64,000 nucleotides of DNA from Sulfitobacter brevis. Its GTDB lineage: Bacteria; Pseudomonadota; Alphaproteobacteria; Rhodobacterales; Rhodobacteraceae. The notes under the pieces were generated by a model, which was not told the origin of the DNA, searched no databases, and saw only the letters and a list, made by a program, of their open reading frames with translations. Location: positions 248,001 to 312,000 of the forward strand of contig NZ_FOMW01000003.1 in NCBI RefSeq assembly GCF_900112755.1, written 5' to 3'. Below, piece after piece: positions 46,362-55,513 of the stretch (position 1 is its first letter; each line of letters opens with the position of its first letter). Made by a program: the position numbers and the translations under genes.

Positions 46362-46816
46362 TTGATTTCAAAGATGCCTTCGATTTCGACCGCGACGCCA
46401 AGCGGTAGAGACGCTGCAGAAACGGCAGAGCGTGCATGCCGGCCCGCATCCCCGAGCGCTTCGACAAGAAAATCGGAGGCTCCGTTGATCACTTTGGGCT
46501 GATCGGTAAAATCGGCCGTTGAGTTCACAAACCCGGTAAGCTTGACCACCCGTACCAGCCGGTCGATGTCGCCATCACAAGCGGCCTTCAACTGCGCCAA
46601 AAGGCTTAGCGCACAGGCTTTTGCAGCGGCGGCCCCTGCGGCGACATCCATCGTGTCCCCCAGCCTGCCGGTGATCAGACCGTCAGGCCCGTTCGAGACT
46701 TGGCCGGACACATAGACCAGATTGCCCGACACCACGAAGGGTACATAGTTGGCCGCAGGCGCAGGTGCGTCCGGCAGTGTAATTCCCAGATTATTAAGAC
46801 GTTCTGCGATGCTCAT
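46358..46816 (-). CDS. RidA-family protein
   Basis: A 152-residue YjgF/YER057c/UK114-family protein. The characteristic stretches are GNLVYVSGQVSNGPDG, the helix after AAKACALSLLAQLKAACDGDIDRLVRVVKLTGFVNSTADF, and ASLPLGVAVEIEGIFEI at the end. The catalytic Arg of archetypal RidA (in the R-S/A-V stretch HARSAVSAASLP) is present. RidA hydrolyses reactive enamine/imine intermediates from PLP enzymes. It is the first gene of a two-gene operon with the GDPD. Confidence 0.9.
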   Translation of the reverse strand: MSIAERLNNLGITLPDAPAPAANYVPFVVSGNLVYVSGQVSNGPDGLITGRLGDTMDVAAGAAAAKACALSLLAQLKAACDGDIDRLVRVVKLTGFVNSTADFTDQPKVINGASDFLVEALGDAGRHARSAVSAASLPLGVAVEIEGIFEIK

Positions 46817-46888
46817 GCGAATATTCCTCGGGCTTGGTTGATTTGGCCGGACGCTATCTAGGTTGCGCGCAAACGAAAAGGGCAGCTT

Positions 46889-48199
46889 TTAATTTTCCCT
46901 GAAAGCCCGGGCGAAGTAATCGGCCATCGGCTTGACCAGATAGGCCATCGGGGTGCGATCGCCAGTGCGGATAAACGCCTCAACCGGCATGCCCGGCAGC
47001 AGGATTGTTCCTTCGGGTAGTTTCTCCAACTCGCCGGGATTGAGCGTGATCTCGGCGCGGAAATAGGATTGGGCGGTGGCCTGATCTTCGATCGAGTCTG
47101 CGGAGATCTGCATCACCCGACCCACCAGTTCGGGCGTGGTGCGCTGGTCAAGCGCCGAGAACCGCAAGTTGACCGGTTGGCCGACGATGATCTGGTCGAC
47201 GTTGGTCGGCATCACCCGCGCCGCAATTACCAAGGGCCGGTCTTGCGGCACCAGATACATCAGCGGTTCGGCCGCCCGCACCACCGAACGTGGCGTCTGG
47301 ATTTGCAGGCCATAGATGATCCCCGAAACCGGTGCACGTACATCCAGCCGGTCAATTTCCGAACGGATCGCGCGGCGTTGTTCAGCCAGTTCCAGCTCGC
47401 GATAGCGTAGGTCACGCAGGCTGGTGATGGCCTCCTCGCGCCCCGATGTCCCGAGCTTGAGAATTTCGATGTCGATCTCGGTGCCGCGTTCCTCGGCCTG
47501 TGCCTTGGAGGCTTTGAGTTCGCCAATCTGCCCGAGGAGCCTGGCTTGCTCACGTTGGAGATTCAACACGCCCGACGCCTGCGCCAGCCCGCGATCCAGC
47601 AAGGATTGCTGGTTGCCCAGTTCCTCTTCGATCAACTCAAGCTGGCGGCTCAGCGCGACCTCCTGTGCCGCGACCCCTTCGATCTGGGCACCGATCTGGG
47701 CGCGGCGTTTGCCCAATTGTTCGACTTCGCGGTCGGTGGATTCGTTGCGCGCGGTAAAGAGATTGACCTGCCCGTCCATCAACTCTTGCAGGTTCGGGTT
47801 GGCCTGCCCCGCCGCGATCAGCTCAGCATCAAATGTCACGCTCTCGGTTTCATCGCGCTCGGCCTCCAGCCGCCCGCGCCGCGCCATAAGCTCAAACAAC
47901 TGCCCTTCGATGATCGCCAGTTGCGACAGCTGTTGCTGCGGGTCCAAGCTGATCAGAATATCACCAGCGGCGACCGTATCGCCTTCATCAACAGAAATTT
48001 TGGCAACCACGCCGCCGTTTTCATGCTGCACAACCTGTCGGTTTCGCTCGACCTCTACGCGCCCGCTGGCCACCACTGCGCCTGCGATCTGCGTTGTCAT
48101 GGCCCAAGTGCCAAAGCCGCCAAAAAGCAGCGCGAGCCCGAAGAAACCGAAAATTAAGCCCCCCGTGGCCGACCATTTATTTTTGCTGCTCTGAGTCAT
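46889..48199 (-). CDS. Type I secretion membrane-fusion (HlyD/PrtE-like) protein
   Basis: A 436-residue periplasmic adaptor. One N-terminal membrane segment (GLIFGFFGLALLFGGFGTWAM) is followed by a lipoyl-like half (SGRVEVERNRQVVQHENGGVVAKISVDEGDTV), a long coiled coil at about residues 100-290, the second lipoyl half (VRAPVSGIIYGLQIQT) and a C-terminal beta-barrel ending LVKPMADYFARAFREN, which is typical of PrtE/RsaE. It links the ABC transporter to an outer-membrane channel. It overlaps the ABC gene by 4 bp. No substrate gene lies beside it. Confidence 0.92.
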   Translation of the reverse strand: MTQSSKNKWSATGGLIFGFFGLALLFGGFGTWAMTTQIAGAVVASGRVEVERNRQVVQHENGGVVAKISVDEGDTVAAGDILISLDPQQQLSQLAIIEGQLFELMARRGRLEAERDETESVTFDAELIAAGQANPNLQELMDGQVNLFTARNESTDREVEQLGKRRAQIGAQIEGVAAQEVALSRQLELIEEELGNQQSLLDRGLAQASGVLNLQREQARLLGQIGELKASKAQAEERGTEIDIEILKLGTSGREEAITSLRDLRYRELELAEQRRAIRSEIDRLDVRAPVSGIIYGLQIQTPRSVVRAAEPLMYLVPQDRPLVIAARVMPTNVDQIIVGQPVNLRFSALDQRTTPELVGRVMQISADSIEDQATAQSYFRAEITLNPGELEKLPEGTILLPGMPVEAFIRTGDRTPMAYLVKPMADYFARAFREN

Positions 48200-49932
48200 G
48201 TAACGCCTCCCGCGCTGACGGGTGACGCCTGAATTTGCTTGGCATTTTGAACCATTTCGGCCAGCACCTCGTCCTTAGGGCCAAAGGCTTTGCGGATGCC
48301 GCCCTCAAGCACCAACAGGGTATCGCATTCCTGTATCGCCGCAGGGCGGTGCGCCATAATCAACACAGACCGGCCCCGCGCCTTCATCTGCCGGATTGCA
48401 AAGTTCACAGCCTGCGAGCCGGTATTATCAAGGTTCGAGTTCGGCTCGTCCAAGACAACAATCACCGGGTCATCATAAAGTGCGCGAGCAAGGCCAATGC
48501 GCTGCATCTCCCCGCCAGAAAGCCGCACCTGACTTGCGCGGATCGGTGTGTCATACCCCATTGGCAACTCGAGGATCATCTCATGCGCCGCGGCCATTTT
48601 GGCGGCAGCGACCACTTTGGCATCATCAGGGGTGTCAGAAAGCCGTGCGATGTTCTCGGCAATCGTGCCATCAAAAAGCTGAATTCGCTGAGGCAGATAA
48701 CCGATGTGGCGACCCAGCGTTTCGGGCCCGTATTGATCCAGCGCAGCGCCATCCAGCCGGATATAGCCACCCGCAGGGGGCCAAACCCCCGTGAGCGCGC
48801 GCGCCAGCGTCGACTTGCCAGCCCCAGACGGCCCAATCACCCCCACTGCCTGCCCTGGTTTGACCTCAAAGCTGATGGATTTCAAAGCCGCCTGCCGCTC
48901 TCCCGGTGGGACAACGGTCAAGCCTTTTGCGACCAGCTTGGCCTCGGGTTGCGGCAGTACTGTGCGCGTCGGCTCCGGTGCGACCGCGCCCAAGAGCACA
49001 GCAAGATTGCTCCACCCCGACATGCCGCGCTGCACAAGGGGCCATTGGTTCAACGCCAGTTCAATCGGCGCAAGAGCCCGCCCCAACAGGACCGAACCCG
49101 CAATCATTGCACCGGCTGTCATCTGGTTTTGCAAGACAAGCCAAGCGCCTAACCCCAGCATGGCGGACTGCAAAAACAGCCGCAGCGTTTTGGTCATCGA
49201 GCTGAAGGTACTACCCACGTCGGTGGCGGCAACCTGTTGCGTCAACGCCTCACTGCGGGCACGCTGCCATCGGTTGAAGGCAGCGTCGCGCATGCCCATG
49301 GCCTGAACCACCTCGGCTTCGGTCCTGATCTGGTCCGAAATCGCGGTCGCGGCCTGCCCAGCCATCCCCGCCTTGGCCTGACTGCCGCGCGACAGGAGCT
49401 GGTTGGCACCGGCTATCACAATCAGGACAAAGGCCCCCGAAAGCGCCAACCAGCCCAGAAACGGGTGAAACAAGAAAATCGCGGCGAAGAAAATCGGCGA
49501 CCACGGCAGATCAAAGCCTGCCATCAATACCGGAGAGGTGATGAGCCGCTGTACTGCTTCCAGATCGGCCAACCCGCCGCTTGTTTTCACGTCAGGGGCG
49601 ACGGCAGATTTGCGCACCATGGCATCAAAAACACGGCGGTCCAGATCATCCTGAAACCGCGCACCGACCCGCGCCATGATCCGCGTGCGGGTGAATTCCA
49701 AAATGCCCATCATCGCAAACAGGAAAACCACAAGCATCGAGAGGGCAATCAAGGTCTCTTCCGAGCCCGACCCCAGAACCCGGTCATAGACCTGCAACAT
49801 ATACATCGGACCAGTCAGCATCAGCAGGTTTGCAAACAGGCTGAACAGCGCTACAGCCCAATACAACATCCGAGAGCGCCGCCGCGCCGCGCGCAATTCC
49901 TCACGACCGCGGCTGATTATGTCATCCCGCAT
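48196..49932 (-). CDS. Type I secretion ABC permease/ATPase (PrtD-like)
   Basis: A 578-residue fused transporter. Six membrane segments lie in the first 300 residues (ALFSLFANLLMLTGPMYMLQVYDRVLGSGSEETLIAL), and the nucleotide-binding domain has Walker A GPSGAGKSTLA, signature VRLSGGEMQRIGLARALY and Walker B VIVLDEPNSNLD. It lacks the N-terminal peptidase-like domain of HlyB, which places it with PrtD/AprD/LipB exporters of RTX proteases, lipases and S-layer proteins. Cargo and TolC-type partner must be encoded elsewhere. Confidence 0.93.
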   Translation of the reverse strand: MRDDIISRGREELRAARRRSRMLYWAVALFSLFANLLMLTGPMYMLQVYDRVLGSGSEETLIALSMLVVFLFAMMGILEFTRTRIMARVGARFQDDLDRRVFDAMVRKSAVAPDVKTSGGLADLEAVQRLITSPVLMAGFDLPWSPIFFAAIFLFHPFLGWLALSGAFVLIVIAGANQLLSRGSQAKAGMAGQAATAISDQIRTEAEVVQAMGMRDAAFNRWQRARSEALTQQVAATDVGSTFSSMTKTLRLFLQSAMLGLGAWLVLQNQMTAGAMIAGSVLLGRALAPIELALNQWPLVQRGMSGWSNLAVLLGAVAPEPTRTVLPQPEAKLVAKGLTVVPPGERQAALKSISFEVKPGQAVGVIGPSGAGKSTLARALTGVWPPAGGYIRLDGAALDQYGPETLGRHIGYLPQRIQLFDGTIAENIARLSDTPDDAKVVAAAKMAAAHEMILELPMGYDTPIRASQVRLSGGEMQRIGLARALYDDPVIVVLDEPNSNLDNTGSQAVNFAIRQMKARGRSVLIMAHRPAAIQECDTLLVLEGGIRKAFGPKDEVLAEMVQNAKQIQASPVSAGGVT

Positions 49933-50095
49933 GGGACCCCTTTCATATGTCTGCGGCAGCAGTTCTGCAGCGCGAACCAGATAATTCTGACGAAGCGCGA
50001 GCTTCGCAGAGAACGTTTTCCCAACAAAGCACTAAGAACTTCAAGAAATTAACCCCGAAAGCGAGATTTCTCAACATTGATGCTGCATTTTTCGC

Positions 50096-52306
50096 TTAGC
50101 GGTCACCGGCACCAGGCGAAGGTGTGGCGCTACCGCCGGAACTGTTGCCAAAGATATCGCGCAGGACCTGATCGATGATTGTGCCGCCGCTATTGCCGGA
50201 AGCGGCGGGGGCCCTGCCTGTCGGCTGCGGTTGCGGTTGAGGCTCCGACACTATTGTCGAAGGTGCGGGCTGCGACATCGGCAAATCGGTGAGCGGTAAG
50301 CCCGCGTGCACACGGCTCATGGTTTCACGCCAGATTTCGGTTGGCAGGCCGCCCCCGGTCACTCCGGTGAGCGGCGTGTTGTCATCGTAACCCATCCAGA
50401 CGCCAGTGACATAGTCGGCAGAAAATCCAACAAACCAAGCATCTTTGTTGGCAGAGGTGGTGCCGGTCTTGCCTGCCAGTTGACGCCCTTCAAACTGAGC
50501 CCGCTGTCCGGTACCTTCGGAGATCACCTTTTCCATCATATACACAAGCTGCCGCGCGGCATCTTCTTGAATGACGCGCTCACCAATGCCGCCGCCGGTG
50601 CCCATCAACGCCTCATTATCGCCCATCAGCCGCAGATCAATCAAACCGTACGGCATGACCGAAGAACCACCGTTCAGAATGCCCGCATAGGCGCCTGTCA
50701 TTTCCAGCAGCGTGCTTTCGGACGCGCCGAGAGCTAATGCCGGTCCTGCCGCGAGATCGCTTTTGATCCCGAACTGGGTCGCAACCTTGCTCACAATCTC
50801 GCGTCCGACGCTTTCGGATATTTTTACCGCAGGAATGTTCAAGGAATCCTTAAGCGCATTGGTGAGCGACACCGTGCCTTTAAAGTTCTTGGTGTAGTTT
50901 TTGGGGCACCACTGCCCCGAGCCGGGGATATTCAGGCAGTAGGGGCTGTCATCGATGGTGTCGTTAGGCGAATAGCCCAGATCGAGCGCTGCCGCATAGA
51001 CGAAGGGCTTGAACGCCGAACCGGTCTGGCGCATCGCTTGCGTAGCACGGTTGAACGCGCCCGCGACCTTGGTTTTTCGCCCGCCAACCATGGCGCGCAC
51101 AGCCCCGTCGGCTGACATCACCACAATCGCCGCCTGAGCTTTCGACGTATCTTTGACCTTGTTGTCGAACACCCATTTCAGCCCGTCTTCGGCGGCACGC
51201 TGGATGCGCTGATCAAGGGTGGTTTTAATAATCACGTCTTCGGTAGTATTGCGGGTAAAGAACTCCGGCCCCGACGACATCACCCAATCCGCGAAATAGC
51301 CACCGGCCTCGGCCTCCGCCGCTTCGGAAAGCACGGCAGGGTTGGCTTGGGCTTCGGCCGCTTCGGCTTTGCTGAGGAAACCTTGATCTTCCATCAGGCG
51401 GATCACGGTCGCAGCGCGGTCCTGCGAACGGTCTAGGTTGTTGGTAGGGGACAAAGTCGTAGGCGCGGTCAACAGACCGGCTAGCATCGCGCCTTCGGCG
51501 GCACTTACGGTTGCTGCTGATTTGCCAAAGAACCGCTGTGCAGCAGCTTCTGCCCCAAAGGCACCGCCGCCCATATAGGCGCGGTTGAGATAGATCGAGA
51601 GAATGTCGTTCTTGCTGTACTTGGCTTCCATCGCCATCGAGAATAGCGCCTCTTTCGCCTTACGGCTGAGCGAGGAGCGCCGGCAGCTCGACTCGTATTC
51701 TTTCTCGGTCTGGCCGGCCGACGGGTCAAAAGGCTCGCCGAGGCAGAGCAGTTTCGCAACCTGCTGTGTAATGGTGGAACCGCCGTGACCCTGCAACGGT
51801 CCGCGCCCTTCGGACAGGTTAATCCGCACCGCAGAAGCGATACCCCGCGGGCTGACGCCGAAGTGTTTGTAAAAGCGCTTGTCCTCGGTTGCGATAACCG
51901 CGTTTTTCAGATGCGGCGACACGCTTTCAGCCGAGATTACCCCGCCAAATTGATCCCCTCGCCACGCGAACACATCGCCCTCACGGTCCAGCATGGTGAC
52001 CGAGCCGCGCGCGCGGCCGTCCAACAGCGCCTCAAGCGGCGGCAGCGTGGTGTAGATATATCCGACCGCCAAAGCCAGGACCAAGGCCACGACAGCAGTG
52101 ATGCGCCAAGTGATGGTCCAGATCAGACGCAGGATCCACCGCGCGATGGCACTGAAAAAGCCCAGAATCCCACCGCGACGTGGCGGCTTCTGCCGCGCCC
52201 TGCGGCGCTTAGCCGGCGCCGCTTTACTCGGCGCCTTTGCCTTCGGCTTCGCCGAGGTGCGCTTGTCCGCCACTAAAGGGCGTTTCCGTTTTGATGAATC
52301 GCTCAT
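50096..52306 (-). CDS. Penicillin-binding protein 1A family transglycosylase/transpeptidase
   Basis: A 736-residue bifunctional peptidoglycan synthase. A very basic cytoplasmic N-terminus and one membrane segment (ITAVVALVLALAVGYIYTTL) are followed by the GT51 domain with catalytic Glu in ATEDKRFYKHFG and GGSTITQQVAKLL. The transpeptidase domain has the serine in TGSAFKPF, SLN in DSLNIPA and KTG in LAGKTGTTSANKDAW. The C-terminal Pro/Gln/Gly-rich tail is low complexity. I start at MSDSSKRKRP (52306). It polymerises and cross-links glycan strands. Confidence 0.93.
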   Translation of the reverse strand: MSDSSKRKRPLVADKRTSAKPKAKAPSKAAPAKRRRARQKPPRRGGILGFFSAIARWILRLIWTITWRITAVVALVLALAVGYIYTTLPPLEALLDGRARGSVTMLDREGDVFAWRGDQFGGVISAESVSPHLKNAVIATEDKRFYKHFGVSPRGIASAVRINLSEGRGPLQGHGGSTITQQVAKLLCLGEPFDPSAGQTEKEYESSCRRSSLSRKAKEALFSMAMEAKYSKNDILSIYLNRAYMGGGAFGAEAAAQRFFGKSAATVSAAEGAMLAGLLTAPTTLSPTNNLDRSQDRAATVIRLMEDQGFLSKAEAAEAQANPAVLSEAAEAEAGGYFADWVMSSGPEFFTRNTTEDVIIKTTLDQRIQRAAEDGLKWVFDNKVKDTSKAQAAIVVMSADGAVRAMVGGRKTKVAGAFNRATQAMRQTGSAFKPFVYAAALDLGYSPNDTIDDSPYCLNIPGSGQWCPKNYTKNFKGTVSLTNALKDSLNIPAVKISESVGREIVSKVATQFGIKSDLAAGPALALGASESTLLEMTGAYAGILNGGSSVMPYGLIDLRLMGDNEALMGTGGGIGERVIQEDAARQLVYMMEKVISEGTGQRAQFEGRQLAGKTGTTSANKDAWFVGFSADYVTGVWMGYDDNTPLTGVTGGGLPTEIWRETMSRVHAGLPLTDLPMSQPAPSTIVSEPQPQPQPTGRAPAASGNSGGTIIDQVLRDIFGNSSGGSATPSPGAGDR

Positions 52307-52402
52307 GAGATTGCCTGCCCGGCTTGATTTTGACAGCACCTTATCCGCACCGCCGCAGATTGTTTAGCGCTGCTATGCACAATTGCCATCAAATGTTTGC
52401 CT

Positions 52403-52432
52403 ATAATCTGTGCGGAAATCCGTATCCGCACA
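52403..52432 (+). promoter_or_regulatory. Putative promoter -10 box and perfect operator dyad upstream of glnK-amtB
   Basis: A TATAAT hexamer (52403-52408) abuts a perfect inverted repeat, TGTGCGGA and TCCGCACA with an 8-base spacer (52409-52432), about 130 bp before the glnK start. A repressor or activator dimer binding there would cover the transcription start. The regulator is unknown; nitrogen control through NtrC is a guess from the genes downstream. Confidence 0.45.
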
Positions 52433-52563
52433 ATTATTGGGCGAATGGTGCCGGGTATCCTTGCAAAAATAGCCCTCCGGCCTTTCACGCCAAGGGCAAA
52501 TCCCGGTTTTCTGCATCTGCATAATGCAGGACGTGCCTGCGAACCGGAAGAGGACATCCAAAG

Positions 52564-52902
52564 GTGAAACTGATCATAGCAACAATCAAGCCGTTCAAGC
52601 TCGAAGAAGTGCGCGAGGCGCTGACCGAGGCGGGTGTGCGCGGGCTGATGGTGACCGAGATCAAGGGGTTTGGCGCGCAATCCGGCCATACAGAGATCTA
52701 CCGCGGCGCCGAATACGTGGTGAACTTTGTGCCCAAGGTGAAGCTCGAGTTGGTGGTCGCGGACGCCATCGCTGACCAGATCATCGAGGTGATTACCAAA
52801 ACCGCCCACACCGGCAAGATCGGGGACGGCAAGATCTTTGTCCTCGACGTCGAACAGGCCGTGCGCGTGCGTACTGGCGAAACCGGCGACGACGCCATCT
52901 GA
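52564..52902 (+). CDS. glnK: P-II nitrogen regulatory protein
   Basis: A 112-residue PII trimer protein. It begins MKLIIATIKPFKLEEVREAL, and the T-loop carries the uridylylation Tyr51 in GHTEIYRGAEYVV. The ATP-binding KTAHTGKIGDGKIFV and the C-terminal signature are also present. It senses 2-oxoglutarate and ATP/ADP and blocks AmtB when nitrogen is plentiful. The GTG start follows an AGAGGA site. It lies 26 bp upstream of amtB, the classic glnK-amtB pair, which is why I use glnK and not glnB. Confidence 0.94.
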   Translation: MKLIIATIKPFKLEEVREALTEAGVRGLMVTEIKGFGAQSGHTEIYRGAEYVVNFVPKVKLELVVADAIADQIIEVITKTAHTGKIGDGKIFVLDVEQAVRVRTGETGDDAI

Positions 52903-52928
52903 CCCCCTGCTTTAAGGAATTCGACACC

Positions 52929-54236
52929 ATGACCTTCACGAAATTCATCCCTCTCGCGACAGCGCTGGCGCTTGTGCCGACACTGGGTGCGGCGCAGGAA
53001 ACGGAGTTCGCCCCGCTGGCGGATACCACCTTTATTTTCAACACCCTGCTGTTCCTGATCGGCGGTTTCCTCGTGTTCTGGATGGCTGCCGGTTTTGCCA
53101 TGCTCGAAGCAGGGCTGGTGCGCTCCAAGAACGTCACCACGCAGCTGACCAAGAACATGGGCCTCTTTGCCATTGCGGCGATCATGTATTGGCTGATCGG
53201 CTATAACATCATGTATCCCGGCGAAGGCAACTGGATCATCGAGGGTGTCTTTGGCACCATCAGCCCCAAGGACATCAAGACCGAAATCGACGCGGGCGGC
53301 TACTCCAACGCCTCCGACTTCTTCTTCCAGTTGATGTTCTGCGCCACGACCGCCTCCATCGTATCGGGCACCTTGGCCGAGCGTGTCAAACTCTGGCCCT
53401 TCCTGATCTTCACCGTGGTTCTGACCGGCGTGATCTATCCGATGGAAGCAAGCTGGCAGTGGGGCGGCGGGTTCCTCTCCGCGATGGGTTTCAGCGACTT
53501 TGCAGGCTCGACACTGGTGCACGCAGCAGGCGGCTTTGCAGCCCTCGCCGGTGCAATCATCCTCGGGCCACGTTTGGGCAAATACGCCAAGGACGGCCGC
53601 GTTATCCCGATGCCGGGCTCCAACCTGCCGCTGGCGACACTGGGGACGTTCATCCTGTGGCTCGGCTGGTTCGGCTTCAACGGCGCGTCGCAGCTTGCGA
53701 TGGGCACAATTGCCGATGCTGACGCCGTGGCGCAGATTTTCGCCAATACCAACATGGCTGCTGCTGCCGGTGCGGTTGCTGCGCTGGTCCTGACGCAACT
53801 GCTCTACCGCAAGGTTGACCTCACAATGGTGCTGAACGGCGCGCTGGCGGGTCTGGTCTCCATCACTGCCGGACCGCTTGATCCGACGTTGTTCGGGGCG
53901 CTGTGGATCGGTGCTGTGGGTGGTGTGATCGTGGTCTTTGCGATCCCCTTTCTCGACAAGCTCAAGATCGACGATGTGGTCGGTGCGATCCCTGTTCACC
54001 TGCTGGCAGGGTTCTGGGGCACGCTGGTGGTGCCGGTCTACACCGCTGACACTTCCTTTGTGACGCAGCTGATCGGCTTTTTCACCATCGGCGCCTTTGT
54101 CTTTATCCTCAGCTTCATCGTCTGGGGCATCCTGAAGGCGACAAGCGGCATCCGCGTGACCGAAGAAGAAGAGATCAGGGGCCTTGATATGTCCGAGTTG
54201 GGCATGGAAGCCTATCCGGACTTCACCAAGGGCTAA
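52929..54236 (+). CDS. amtB: Ammonium transporter
   Basis: A 435-residue Amt channel with a cleavable signal-like N-terminus (LATALALVPTLGAAQ) and eleven membrane segments. Signature stretches are GFAMLEAGLVRSKN, FAGSTLVHAAGGFAALAGAIILGPR with the first pore His, and the second pore His in GAIPVHLLAGFWGTL. It ends with a GlnK-docking tail (EEIRGLDMSELGMEAY). It conducts ammonium into the cytoplasm and is gated by GlnK encoded just upstream. Confidence 0.95.
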   Translation: MTFTKFIPLATALALVPTLGAAQETEFAPLADTTFIFNTLLFLIGGFLVFWMAAGFAMLEAGLVRSKNVTTQLTKNMGLFAIAAIMYWLIGYNIMYPGEGNWIIEGVFGTISPKDIKTEIDAGGYSNASDFFFQLMFCATTASIVSGTLAERVKLWPFLIFTVVLTGVIYPMEASWQWGGGFLSAMGFSDFAGSTLVHAAGGFAALAGAIILGPRLGKYAKDGRVIPMPGSNLPLATLGTFILWLGWFGFNGASQLAMGTIADADAVAQIFANTNMAAAAGAVAALVLTQLLYRKVDLTMVLNGALAGLVSITAGPLDPTLFGALWIGAVGGVIVVFAIPFLDKLKIDDVVGAIPVHLLAGFWGTLVVPVYTADTSFVTQLIGFFTIGAFVFILSFIVWGILKATSGIRVTEEEEIRGLDMSELGMEAYPDFTKG

Positions 54237-54256
54237 TTTCCTTCCGCCAAAAAGCG

Positions 54257-54292
54257 AAGCCCGCGCTGTGATCCACAGCGCGGGCTTTTTCG
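54257..54292 (+). terminator. Rho-independent terminator after amtB
   Basis: AAGCCCGCGCTGTG and CACAGCGCGGGCTT form a perfect 14-bp stem around three bases, followed by TTTTT and preceded by an A-run, so it may also serve the convergent tyrB operon. Confidence 0.92.
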
Positions 54293-54328
54293 TTTGGGAA
54301 CGTCGTGGCGGGGTCGCCACGAGGCGTT

Positions 54329-55513
54329 CTAAATGCCGACATCGATAATCGCGCGGGCAAGGATCGGGACTGATTCAGCGTTCAGACCCGCGATGTTCAT
54401 CCGGCTGTCGCCCACCATATAGATGCCGTGCTTGTCGCGCAGCGCCTCGACCTTATCCGGGGTGGTGCCGAGCCGCGAAAACATGCCGCGATGCTGTGCC
54501 AGAAAGCCAAAGCGATCCGAGCCTGACAGCTTTTGCAATTCAGAGGCAAGTGCGGTGCGCAGGCCCAGCATCGTGTTGCGGACCTCTTCCAGCTCGGCCA
54601 TCCAGTCGGCGCGCAGAGCGTCATCGTTCAAAATCATCGTCACCAGCCGCGCACCGTGATCGGGCGGGAAGCTGTAGTTCTGACGGTTCAGAAACGCCAG
54701 CGTGCCTTGGTTCAACGTCAACGCCGAGGTATCAGCCGCAACCACCATCAACAGGCCGGTGCGCTCGCGGTAGATGCCGAAGTTTTTCGAGCAGCTTGCC
54801 GCAATCAGACATTCCGGCACAGCGGCAGCAACCTTGCGAGTCGCGGCAGCGTCGGCCTCCAGCCCGTCACCAAAGCCCTGATAGGCGATGTCGATCATCG
54901 GGGTCGCGCCAGTTTGCAGCAAAACCTCGATCACCGCGTCCCATTCCGCCGCGTTCAGATTGGCACCTGTCGGATTGTGGCAGCAGCCATGCAGCAGCAC
55001 GACATCGCCCTTCTTGGCAGTTTTCAGATCTGCAATCATGCCGTCAAAATCAACGCCGCGGGTTTCTTCATCGAAATAGCGGTAAGGCACCACTTCGATG
55101 TTGAGATACTTGAGGATCGACAGGTGGTTCGGCCACGTCGGATCGGAGACGAAAACCCGCGCGTCGGGGCGCGCCATCTGGATCATCTCGAAGGCTTGGC
55201 GGCAGGCACCTGTCCCCCCCGGCGTGGCCGCAGCGGCGGTCGTGTTACGCGGCACCGCATCGCCTAGCAGCATGGTAAACATTGCATCGGCAAAGGCTGG
55301 ATCACCCGCAAGGCCGGTGTAAACCTTGCTATCTTGGGTCTCCCAGAGCTTGTGCTCGGCGGCTTTCACGGCGCGCATCACAGGCGTGAGGCCGGTCGCG
55401 TCCTTATAGACGCCCACACCGAGGTCGACCTTCGTTTCACGTGGATCATCGCGGTACAGCTGCATCAGCGCGAGAATTTTATCGGCGGGCTGCGCCTTGA
55501 GCGTTTCAAACAT
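54329..55513 (-). CDS. tyrB: Aromatic/aspartate aminotransferase
   Basis: A 394-residue class I aminotransferase of the AspC/TyrB group (MFETLKAQPADKILALMQLYRDDPRETKVDLGVGVYKD). The substrate-contacting GCCHNPTGANL, the PLP Lys in ASCSKNFGIYRERTG and the C-terminal Arg in SRMNIAGLN are visible. It transaminates aromatic amino acids or aspartate with 2-oxoglutarate. I start at MFETLKAQ (55513), since the upstream frame reads into sseA. The start lies in the sseA stop codon (TGATG), so the two are coupled. AspC-type specificity is the alternative. Confidence 0.88.
   Translation of the reverse strand: MFETLKAQPADKILALMQLYRDDPRETKVDLGVGVYKDATGLTPVMRAVKAAEHKLWETQDSKVYTGLAGDPAFADAMFTMLLGDAVPRNTTAAAATPGGTGACRQAFEMIQMARPDARVFVSDPTWPNHLSILKYLNIEVVPYRYFDEETRGVDFDGMIADLKTAKKGDVVLLHGCCHNPTGANLNAAEWDAVIEVLLQTGATPMIDIAYQGFGDGLEADAAATRKVAAAVPECLIAASCSKNFGIYRERTGLLMVVAADTSALTLNQGTLAFLNRQNYSFPPDHGARLVTMILNDDALRADWMAELEEVRNTMLGLRTALASELQKLSGSDRFGFLAQHRGMFSRLGTTPDKVEALRDKHGIYMVGDSRMNIAGLNAESVPILARAIIDVGI

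Noticed and set aside
52440..52480. A sigma-54 promoter for glnK-amtB
   Set aside because: GG and GC doublets are present (TGGTGCC, CTTGC) but their spacing does not match the -24/-12 pattern.
52698..54320. A 540-codon minus-strand frame opposite glnK-amtB
   Set aside because: Antisense to clear membrane-protein and PII genes; its composition is charged and repetitive and no domain can be seen.
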